Assembly: GCF_964355755.1 (NCBI RefSeq) | Contig: NC_092672.1 | Span: forward strand, 34,964,501-35,028,500 | Length of the DNA stretch: 64,000 nt | From: Antedon mediterranea | Lineage: Eukaryota; Echinodermata; Crinoidea; Comatulida; Antedonidae | Direction: 5' to 3' | Shown here: positions 48,610-58,100 of the stretch, piece after piece | Numbering within the stretch: the stretch's first letter is position 1 | Layout of the letters: every line of letters begins with the position of its first letter | Program-made: the position numbers and the translations under genes | The notes under the pieces: model-generated | Told to the model about the DNA's origin: nothing | Database searches by the model: none | What the model saw: only the letters and a program-made list of their open reading frames with translations

Positions 48610-49760
48610 TACTACGGCAACTGCTCAAGTGGACCCAATTTAGCACCAGGGTAGCACAGTGATATAAAATAGAAATAAAAGTCACTATTTTAATATCGTT
48701 TCGTATATACCCATATCACAAACTGACAAACAGAAACATCTTGGCATTCACATTGATTCAAATTTATCTTTTTCTTTTCATGTAAATAAACTCCGTTCCA
48801 AACTGGGCTTGTCCATCTCCATCTTCTCGCGTGCTCAGTCATTTCATTAATAAACACACATCCATACTCCTCTACCCACACATTGACTATTGATGTAGTG
48901 TTTTGGGAATCAGATCGAATATTGACCGAATACAGACCATTCAAAATAGAGCATTTCGCATTATCCTTAAAGCTCATCCTCTCACACACCATGAACTAAC
49001 ATTTACAACACCTTAAATCTTCATACAGTCCAAGATCGCATGCATCTACAACTGGGCTGCCTTGCCTACAGGTCTGCAAATGGTCTTGCTCCGGAATACC
49101 TTGCCCTGCGTCTTGCCAGAATTCCTAATCATCGATGTACCCGAAGTGTCAGTGAGAGGAAATTTGTCGTCCTTTCCCTAAAACTGAAACTTTTAAGAAC
49201 AGCTTCATCTATAGAGCACTAACATACCTGAATTTGCTACCCACCAAACTAAGGAATGCGGTAACAAATAATTTTAAGTCTGCTCTAAAAAAATATTTAA
49301 TCCCAAAAGAAAAAACTCAACGTTTTGTATAGTATTGTAGGCTATATTTTTGTATTTAAGTACATATATATTATATATTTTTATATTTTTTTAACATAGT
49401 TGTTCATCCGTTTTTTTATATATGTTTTGACTGTCTGCATATGCTGTTTAGGGTCACCCTCACAAAATAAGGTTTAATAAAAAAATAAAATAGAAATAAA
49501 GTCACTAAATTTTAATATCTTTTCGTATGTTAATACAATGTGCTCAAGTGGACCCAATTTGGCTCCAGTGGAGCACAGTGATATAAAATAGAAATAAAGT
49601 CACTAAATTTTAATATCTTTTCGTATAAAACACTGTGTTCAAGTACAGTGGACACAATTTGGTACCAGGGGAGCAGTGATATAAAATAGAAATAAAGTCA
49701 CTCAAGTTTCAATCTTTTCGTATGTTAATACACTGTGCTCAAGTGGACCCAATTTGGCGC
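48610..49760. repeat. ~95-bp tandem repeat array, interrupted by a LINE
   Basis: Unit: TGCTCAAGTGGACCCAATTT, GG(C/T)(A/T)CCAG..GAGCACAGTGATA, TAAAATAGAAATAAAGTCAC, TAAATTTTAATATCTTTTCG. One copy lies at 48610-48705, the rest at 49489-49760. Confidence 0.8.
48706..49488 (+). mobile_element. LINE fragment (non-LTR retrotransposon 3' end, LINE 1)
   Basis: Broken plus-strand reading: KHLGIHIDSNLSFSFHVNKL (the KxLGVxID motif of LINE reverse transcriptases), RSKLGLSISIFSRAQSF, then HTHIDY-like and RMHLQLGCLAYRSANGLAPE YLALRLARIP, with several stops and frameshifts. The 3' end TGCTGTTTAGGGTCACCCTC, ACAAAATAAGGTTTAATAAA is a typical short LINE tail. CR1/L2/Rex-type is likely. Confidence 0.85.
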
Positions 49761-50334
49761 CTGTGGATTTTTTTTTAAATGGAAAATAATGAATATTGTT
49801 TTTCTTTTATTTTGAAAGAGAGATATTTTGAGGATTGTAAATGTAAAGTGGACCTTTTCTAAAATCAGAAACAAAGTTGCATGGCATTATTTTCCATTAG
49901 ATAGACTGCCATAAAACCTCGAAAAGAAGCCCATGTGCTCCTTCATTTTTAGTGTATTTAAGCTTGGCATACCGGCATTTCTTGTCTTGTTGGGGGTGTT
50001 TAGTTTTTATAAGTTTTGTGGTTTTATTGCGATACTATAGTTCCTATTCGATCTGAATAAATTTGTCATCGAAGATTACATCGTCTCTTTGGCTATTATT
50101 CTTCCTGTACTTTACATTTATAATGTTAAATTTCAACTATCCAGATGCGAATTTTAGGTTGGGTTTTAAAAAACTTGACTTCATTATGCTTCAATTTCAA
50201 AGATTTGCTTACGATGAGATAAAATTAATTCTCTTCTAAACACTTAACGAAGATAATTAATTCCCTTTTTTTACGTTAAAATAAATTGAGGGCGCTAAAC
50301 ATAAAATTTAAACCATCAAAGCAGTTGGCGAGAG

Positions 50335-50597
50335 CCAAAAAAAAAAAAGATGGTAAATGTGCTCTCCCTGCCTCAGCACTAAGGCCCTGCCACAGCCTTT
50401 TGGGGTCGTTTCCACCACATCACCAGATGCATTGATGTTGTCGCCTCATGATGTGTGGTGGAAAGGGGGACGTATGTTCTGTGAACCCCAAACACAGTGG
50501 CTCGCATAGACTTAACTCTATTCCACCGACCAGCGTGGGAATCGAACCCACGACATACGTGTGTTAACACGACGCTCAGACGACTGAGCTAACTGAT
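50335..50597 (-). mobile_element. tRNA-derived SINE (type D)
   Basis: Minus from 50597: a full tRNA-like head with GATCAGT acceptor pairing to GCTGGTC (two wobbles), A box TTAGCTCAGTCGTCTGAGC, B box GGGTTCGATTCCC in stem GTGGG/CCCAC; the anticodon loop is irregular. The body includes CACTGTGTTTGGGGTTCACA and GGTGATGTGGTGGAAACGAC, and ends in a T-run. Confidence 0.8.
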
Positions 50598-50683
50598 CAT
50601 TTTGGTTTTAGCAAGGTTAATAGGATATTAATGACGTAATGATGAATTACGTAATACAGTATAAATAGACTATCATCAGCTGT

Positions 50684-50770
50684 TCAGTCATGTTTCAGTT
50701 TGTGGTGCAACGGGTAATGCTCAGTTTTGATTGCTATCAACCTGGATTCAAACCTCGACGGATTTTTTTT
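50684..50770 (+). pseudogene. tRNA-like sequence (degraded)
   Basis: TGTGGTGCAACGGGTAATGC (A box-like) and CTGGATTCAAACCTCGAC (B box-like) at roughly tRNA spacing. Stems are poor, so it is a pseudogene or SINE head remnant. Confidence 0.35.
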
Positions 50771-51157
50771 AATGAATATTGTTTGTTTTTTTAAATTTTG
50801 TATAGCATTCACTTTTTCATTAAATAGACACCATAAAACACCAAAAAGAGCCCATGTGTTTCTCATTTTTTAGTACTCTTGGGTACGGTGGGCTTCTTTT
50901 CAACGGGTAAGCTTCTTTTCCGCATAGGGTTCTTTTCAAGATTACTTTTGTAAACTAAAGGAGGGGAGCTTCAAGGTTCCCGCCCGGAAAATTGTATCAG
51001 TTTTGAGTGCTATCGGCTGTCGAAATGACGCTCTGAATACCTCACATTATTTTGTCATTGGAAAACCACGCCATCAACGGCAAACTAATCTCGTAGTAAA
51101 ATGTTTTTTATAAACATACGATTGTCGATCGTCGAAATTAACGAATAAACTATTATT

Positions 51158-54100
51158 ATGTCTGATGACAGACGCAATAACAGTAGTAGGAAAGAGAGCA
51201 CATCTAAGTTAAAACTGTATAGTATTTTTAAAGGAGAGGTAAGCAAAATAACATCTAGGAATATGTATAGGCCTAAATAATATAAGCCTAGGCGGCCTAA
51301 ACAATCCAACCAACCAGGCAGCGCCGGTAAAACGGGGTGTACCAGGCTGGCGTCCCTGTAATAGATAAGCAAGTGGTATTAATATGAGGCCTAGGCATCA
51401 CCTAGTATATTAATTTGTGTTAAAATAATAGTGATATTTTTTTACTACAGTATTATTTTGAAGAGTAGAAGCCTTGAATTTTTTCTTGATGAGACTTACA
51501 TAGAATAAATATCACACATACCAAATCAGATAAAAAATACAACAGCAGCAGGCTCTTCCATTTCTTTTATACCAACACTAAGCATAGGCGTAGTCAGTAG
51601 TTAGGCCCTAGTATAGATAGGCATACCTAAATTAAATACATCGCCTTCTCATCGTCAGGTTGCCTCAGTACAAGAATATGGTGCCTTTGTGAAAATTCCA
51701 AACCATCAAAAGAACGGTAAGACCATTTGAATATTTAAATCATAGTCTATAGTTATTAGTAATATTATATTCCCACCTATTCTGCTTTTTGTGTGGAAAG
51801 GAGACAATGCATTTATCAAACAGGCTTTAAATTATTAACTATGGTATTTTTTTAGGTCTTGTTCACAGAAGTCAAATATCATACTCAAAGGTAGATGATG
51901 CAAAAGATGTGTTAGATGTTGGCGATAAAATATTTTGCAAAGTTATCTCACTTGGGGTAAGTGTAAAGCCTATCCAAACAACTTTATTAGCAAGTAAATA
52001 ACATTTCTAAGGATCCCGTCTACACTATTATCAAACTAGTTTGACAACAAAAGTGCGAATATGGTAGTTCCCAAATATGGTAGTGATATGACATCATCAT
52101 GTCCCTATATGGGCATATCACATAAAGTTTGACAGTGTAGACAGAGCTTTACTTTAAAATGGTTCAAGGCATTTTAATGAACTATTCATAAATAAATGTT
52201 TTTTTGACTAAATAAATTAACTTTATTTTCACAGGAAGATAATGATAAGATTGGTTTGTCAATGAAATGCGTGAATCAAGGATCTGGTGTAGATCAAGAC
52301 CCCAATCATCTATTAACAGTGTAAAATAATAATGGTAGTGATGTGCCCACATATGGTAGTGATATGCCTAAATTTGGTAGTGATATGACATCATCATGTC
52401 CATATATGGGCACATCACATTTTTTTTTGTCACATAAAGTTTGATAGTGTAGACAGAGCTCATAAGTAAGTTAAAAAATTAGGTTAAACTTTGTGTTCTA
52501 TTTCAAACAAGATGGCTGAGGCTACTAATTATATTTATTTTAACTATTTCTTTTAGTATTATAACAAGATAAAACATAAAACAATTTATTAATAATCTCC
52601 TCTTCTTTTCAATCTGGCATTTTAAAAAAATTGTTAGGTTTGTTACACTTAGTTCTCATTTGAATGGAGAGCAATACTGGATACGTTAAGCCCTTTAGTA
52701 TTTATACAACAGCGTATATCATATTTTAATAACTTAATTCATTTATGTGAGATTGCCAGCAACAGAAATAAGTGGCTTTTGTTATTTTGATTCATTATGT
52801 TTTTTTATTATTTTTTTTTTGGTTTTAGATGGCATACATTTTATTTATTCTGTACTAGTGCACTGATTTCCAAAGTGGTACAGTAATTGAAAATATAACA
52901 AACATAATAAAATAAAGACAAAGAGTAATTGAAATATACATTAAAAATAGCAATCAATTTTAGAAAACAAAAAATTCAGTTAAAAATATTGAGTACTAAT
53001 TGCATTTTGGAATGAAGTTATTGAAAAATCTTTAAAGTTAATTTTTAATTCATTTGGAAGTTCATTCCAGCTTTTAGATGAACGATAAGTAAAGGTTTTT
53101 TTGCCTTAATCAGATTTTTTAACCCACAGTGCCTGGTTATATTACAATTTTTGGAAATAAAGTTAAAGAATAATAATAAATATCATATTTTACTTTTTTT
53201 ATATTTTATTTCTAGTCAAGATGAACAAAGAAAGAAGTCTGGAGGCGGATATATTAAACCCAAGATAGAACTTGGTGCAATATTCAACACGCAGTGTAAG
53301 CAATGCGGTGGCCAAGGTAGGTTGATCACTGGCAAGGGGATCCACAATTTTAAAATGATATAATGCATAAAGAATTACCAATGGTTATGTTGTGCGTCTC
53401 ATGTACACCGCTACTACAAGGCTTAAGCTCGACTCTACAAATATCAAACTTTATGTGACAAAAAATATGTGATGTGCCCATATATCATCATATAACTACC
53501 ATATTTGGGCACATCACACTTTTTTTTGTCAAACTAGTTTGATAGTGTAGACAGAGCTTTAGAATATTAGTTCACCTTTTTATGTACAAAAGTATTTAAA
53601 ATGTTATTCTAAAAATGTACATTACAGGTCATATTGCCACCGAGTGTTTCCAAGCTCCGGGTGAAAAGGCGTATGAGCTGGTACCTGAAATTGAACTACC
53701 GCCACCACCTCCCGTGGCTGTAAAAACACATCACAAAAAGAAAAAGAAGGTAAGTCTCCAGTAATGGAGTAACGGTCTTTGAAAGTATGACCATCTACAC
53801 TATCTACACCATCTACACTATAACTTAATGTGATGTTTCCATATATGGATATGATGATGTCATATCACTACCATATTTAAGCATATCACTACCATATTTG
53901 GGCACGTCACACTTTAGTCAATAGAGCTTTTGTTTTGTTACACTGATTGTGATTTTTTGTTGCAGGAAAAGAAGGCAAAAAAGAAGAAACACAAACATGA
54001 TACTAGTGACTCGGATTCCAGTTCTGATGACGAACCAAAACGAAAATCAAAACATAAGAAAAACAAGAAAACAAAGTCATCTCGTAAACGAAACTATAGC

Positions 54101-54325
54101 AGTTCAGATTCGGACTCCAGCTCTGAAGATGAACTGGAGAAAAGATCAAAAGAAAAAAAGAGAAAGAAATCTGATAAACGAAGGCATAGTAGTCCAGACT
54201 CAGAGGATAGCTCAAGTGATGATAAAAGGAAGAAGAAAAGGAAAAAAGAGAAGAAAACTCATCACCATGATAGATCAAATGAAAAACATCATAGTCATCG
54301 ACATCAAAATAAATATACTAGGTGA
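51158..54325 (+). CDS. ZCCHC17: ZCCHC17-like nucleolar S1/zinc-knuckle protein (complete, 7 coding exons)
   Basis: Spliced CDS of 302 aa; coding exons 51158-51238, 51659-51716, 51856-51956, 52235-52320, 53216-53316, 53628-53749 and 53966-54325. Every junction is GT..AG and all phases agree. Order: residues ~21-100 form an S1 RNA-binding domain (YSIFKGEVASVQEYGAFVKI, GLVHRSQIS, KIGLSMKCVNQGSG). A CCHC knuckle, CX2CX4HX4C (CKQCGGQGHIATEC), spans the exon 5/6 junction. A proline run and a Lys-rich tail with repeated SDSDSSS acidic-serine blocks follow. This matches vertebrate ZCCHC17 (pNO40/PS1D), a ~241-aa nucleolar and 60S-associated RNA-binding protein; the tail is longer here. The start is the first in-frame ATG, in TATTATGTCT context. 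An AATAAA lies at 54523. Introns 3-6 contain TTAA-type MITEs. Domain order and exon phases make the family assignment strong; function is inferred from the family. Confidence 0.93.
52011..52153. mobile_element. TTAA-type MITE, copy 9 (ZCCHC17 intron 3)
   Basis: Ends CCGTCTACACTATTATCAAA and GACAGTGTAGACAGAGCTTT. It lies between exons 3 and 4. Confidence 0.9.
52330..52461. mobile_element. TTAA-type MITE, copy 10, left end missing (ZCCHC17 intron 4)
   Basis: Begins within the core at TAATGGTAGTGATGTGCCCA, only nine bases past the exon 4 donor, and ends GATAGTGTAGACAGAGCT. The left TIR is absent. Confidence 0.85.
53423..53563. mobile_element. TTAA-type MITE, copy 11 (ZCCHC17 intron 5)
   Basis: Ends TTAAGCTCGACTCTACAAAT and GATAGTGTAGACAGAGCTTTA. 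Confidence 0.88.
53788..53932. mobile_element. TTAA-type MITE, copy 12, decayed (ZCCHC17 intron 6)
   Basis: The core is intact (GATGATGTCATATCACTACC, GGGCACGTCACACTTT). The ends are eroded, with the left TIR partly triplicated (CTACACTATCTACACCATCTACACTAT). Confidence 0.7.
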
Positions 54326-54481
54326 ACTCTGACCTCAAGTATTGCTTTAATTTATTTCAACAATTGGAGAGCATTCCTATATACAACATGCAGTCCTCTT
54401 AATTTATTATTATTATAAAGAGAACATCAAATCCACAACGTTCAATGGATGATGATTTAGCCCACATATCATATTTTACAA

Positions 54482-55055
54482 ACATTTTGTACAGTTTAAT
54501 TATAAAATTAAAACTTTTTTTAAATAAATCTAGTACAGTACTTATTACTTTCGATCAAGGTGTTTTATTTTTTCAAATTTTCTATAATTCAAGTGTATAC
54601 AGTATATACATTTCATTTACAACATAAACTACACTTATTCTTCTAATCACTGTAACATAGCATTTTGTACAGTTTAATACAGAAATTAAATCACATTTTT
54701 ATAATAAATCTAGATCTAGTACAGTACTTATTACTTTCGGTCAAGGTGTTTTATTTTTTATAATTTTTTATAATTTTAATGTATATGGAGTGGAGCTGTA
54801 GCTTGGTGGTTAACGTGCTTGCCTTCCAATCCCAAGGTCCCGGGTTCAATCCTGACCTAGTGCAGGGTTGTAACTCATGACTCTTTCAACTCCACTCCCT
54901 AAGCCTCAAATGAGACTTAGTTTATAAGCACGATAAATTATTAAATAGTTTATCCATCCTGTAATTGGCGAGTTACTCGCTGTTGGATGAGTATGAATAA
55001 AAAAAAAAAAAAAAAAAAAATATACACATTTCATTCACAACATAAACTCAATATG
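54482..55055. repeat. ~180-bp tandem duplication between the convergent genes, one copy split by a SINE
   Basis: Unit 1 (54482-54626) and unit 2 (54661-54786 plus 55021-55050) share CATTTTGTACAGTTTAAT, CTAGTACAGTACTTATTACT, TTCGATCAAGGTGTTTTATT and ACATTTCATTTACAACATAA. AATAAA at 54523 (unit 1) is a candidate poly(A) signal for ZCCHC17. Confidence 0.75.
54787..55020 (+). mobile_element. tRNA-derived SINE (type C), full length with poly(A)
   Basis: A box GCTGTAGCTTGGTGGTTAAC, B box CGGGTTCAATCCTGACC, a body with GGGTTGTAACTCATGACTC and CTTAGTTTATAAGCACGATA, then GTTGGATGAGTATGAATAAA and a ~20-base A-run. The best preserved copy of this type. Confidence 0.88.
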
Positions 55056-55162
55056 CTGCTATCAAATTTTATATGATGTGCCCATTATATGGACATGCTG
55101 ATGTCATATCACTACCATATTTGGGCACATCAAACTACTGTAGTTTGATAGTGTAGACATTC
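55052..55162. mobile_element. TTAA-type MITE, copy 13, shortened
   Basis: Core and right arm present (GGGCACATCAAACTACTGTA, GTTTGATAGTGTAGACA). The outer ends are lost. It stops ten bases before the stop codon of the minus-strand TBC-like gene, so it forms that gene's immediate 3'UTR. Confidence 0.8.
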
Positions 55163-55171
55163 AACATTATT

Positions 55172-58100
55172 TCAGATCTGTTCATCTTGTGTAGAAGGCA
55201 CATCTGAAGTATCCTTGATATGTTCAAATACATCCAACAACAATTCAGATCCCTCTTTTAGTAAATCTACAATAAAAATAAAATATTGGGGTAAATACCA
55301 AGGAAATTTAACAACAGGATGCTGCAACACGATTAGTTCTATGCCGCAGAGAACTGATGGTATTTGTTGCAGCCAGACATCAGATCAAAGGACTGTTACG
55401 AGTTCCTATCTTGGCAAGTCGAGCTGAGTGTCCTGTTGTTAGATTGCCTTGTATATACACATTTTAAAATCTCTTACTGATTACCAATATGGAATGAAGT
55501 CTTGACCCCTAACATTTTTTAAAAATGGAAACCATAAGAATGTTTATGCAGTAGAAAGTATAGACAGTATAGTTGTTCAATTTATTTTATAATTCCAACT
55601 TACTTTGGTTGTTTTCATCATCTTCATTCGAAATCAATTTCAAGTTAGGGTTGCCAGGATGAAGTGGTATAGTTTGCTCACCGGTCAACACATCTAATTT
55701 CCCGTCTTGTAAAATTGTTTCAACCTCTTTTGATGTTGTAGGTTGACTTTCCTCCGCTGACCGATTATAAAGATTGACCTTTCCCCAGCCAAGGGGAATT
55801 GAAACTCTGTTCTCATCTACAAAGAAATTTACAATTTATTTTCTTTAACTTGTCAGTATAAAACTAATGATGCATAAAACTATATTTTGTTTAAGCATGT
55901 TTATAGTTTTCAATTTCGATGACCTATGACCTAGAAACTAGTTAATTATGGGAACATTATTGAGGCATGCTTCTTTGCAGTTTTGGGGGATTCTAGGTGC
56001 AGACGACAACAGAACAACTCCTAACAGCTTGAAACTGAAAATGACGACTTAAATATTGGAGTATAGCTCTTACCGTCTCCTTGTGTTGTTATTCGATAAC
56101 TAATGTTAATGATACCATACGCCTCTTCATTGTTAGTGGAAATGCTTTGTGATTGTAAATCTTCCATAACATCAAATACCAAAGATTCCTTTGCCATTTG
56201 AACCAGGTACACCTTAAATTCAAACAGAAAAGTGATACAATTAATGAATTTTAACATTTTAAAGTCTTTTTTTAATCTGCTAGAAAACTTTTATGAATTG
56301 TCTTGTATCTGTATGTTTGAATGTCATTTGTATATTTTTTGTATTGTTTTTAAGAGGGCCTCTTCAAGTCAGCTGTACTGCTGTAATACAGCTGTTAGTG
56401 CTACCCTTGTAAACAAAGTTGAATAAATAAATAAATCATTTGCATAAATCATATCGACACTGATTTCATCTAAATTTTCTTACTCTGCCGTCACTTATAG
56501 TTACTGTGAGGCAACAAAATGTCATTACCTTTGTATCAATCTTGCCTCGTTTCCGTTGTGATTCTAAGCTAGCAAACAGCATTTCTTCTTTAATCAAGCG
56601 AGGTGTCTTTGTGAGGCTTTTACTGCTTATTAACTCATCCCCCACAAAAAAAGACACAGTGAGGTGGACATTACTGGCTTGAAAATTTAGCAAAGCTTTC
56701 AGATGTTTCTAAAACAAATGTAATATCACATTTTATTTAAAATGTATAAAAAATGGTCTATATAATAATAAATTTTGTGCAATCTTGACCACCGTTTCAA
56801 ATATTCCAATTATTGCTATATTACAGTATACAACCAAGGCAACCTAACAACAGGATATTGAGCTCCGGAGATCAATGGATTTACCTATGGCTGCGACAAT
56901 TTTAGTGCCACGCCTTTTAAAAGAGTCACTGTGCACCGCTGAGAACATGTTATAATACAGTACTGTTGGTATTTGTCACAGCCAGACATAAGATCAAAGG
57001 ACTGTTACAAGTTTCTATATTGCCAAGGCGAGCTCAGTGTTAGATTCCCTTGATTCAAAAACAGTTTTTTGGTAAAATGTAAAACAACTTTAATGGGACT
57101 CACCTCAGGCATTTTTCCTTTTGGTAGAGATTGCTTTAATACCAGTTTCAATCTGAAATATTTTAACCCCACAGCTTTAAGTTCTTCTTCTTCTTCTTCA
57201 ACTACTACCTCTTCTTCTTCATCTTCTTCAATAGGTTCTTCTTGGATTGGTTCTGGTGATACTACTTCTGGCTTTTCTTCCACCTCATCTTGTCTCAATG
57301 GTTTGTTAAAACTAAAGAAAAATATGTAATTACACTATATAGGTCGTAAAAAGTGAAAAAAGCTGTGTCTATACTATCAAACTAGTTTAACAAAAAGCGT
57401 GATGTGTCCAAATATGGTAGCGATATACCCAAATAGTGATATGACATCATCATGTCCATATATGGGCACATCACATTTTTTTGTCACATAAAGTTTGATA
57501 GTGTAGACAGAGCTTAAGAAGAAGTTTAAAGTTATGTGTTATAAAGGATAAGTTATCTGCCTAATCAATCAATCGTTTCATTTATATAACACCAGTCCAA
57601 CAGTCATTGCTCATGGCACTGAAGTAGATAACTACACTAAAGTGACAATAATCAATACATGTTGATTACTGTACAGTTTTCATAAATATTAACATACAGC
57701 CTGAAAATATTGTGAAGACATGGTACCTACTGAGATGCAATGACTTACCTATGCCAGTGTCTGTTGATATCAGGTATCCTTCTGGGGTCATCACCTCTGA
57801 TGAGATGTTGGTAACCTCTTATGATATCAATTGTGTATAATTTAGCAGGTAAACAGGCAAACACCTAGAAGTTTCATAACAACAAGTGTTTATAAGCTCA
57901 AACCTTTTGATATTTTTGCAATATACTAACCAATATCATTATCAAAATAACTAATCACTAGGCCTAATTCATTTGCTACATATTTCACAGAAATAAAAAA
58001 AGAATATACCATACTGGTACTGCTTTTTTTTTGTGACCATATTTAATGAGGGTGATCCATCCAGCAATTGCTGATCTTTAGGGACCCTCTGAGGTTCACA

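Larger units (their letters stand above)
49895..50940. repeat. Diverged direct repeats related to the TACCGTAAAACC MITE
   Basis: Two same-orientation stretches: 49895-49960 (AGATAGACTGCCATAAAACC, TCGAAAAGAAGCCCATGTG) and 50817-50880 (AAATAGACACCATAAAACAC, CAAAAAGAGCCCATGTG). The second continues into inverted GGGCTTCTTTTCAACGGG and TTCTTTTCAAGATTAC. The stretch between them includes the type D SINE. Confidence 0.5.

Noticed and set aside
53949-54332. Alternative plus-strand ORF and minus-strand ORF over ZCCHC17 exon 7
   Set aside because: Shadow frames of a Lys/Ser-rich exon; the chosen frame continues all upstream exons.
57069-57329. Plus-strand Ser-rich ORF
   Set aside because: Antisense shadow of the Glu-rich exon 11 of the TBC-like gene (GAA repeats read as TTC).
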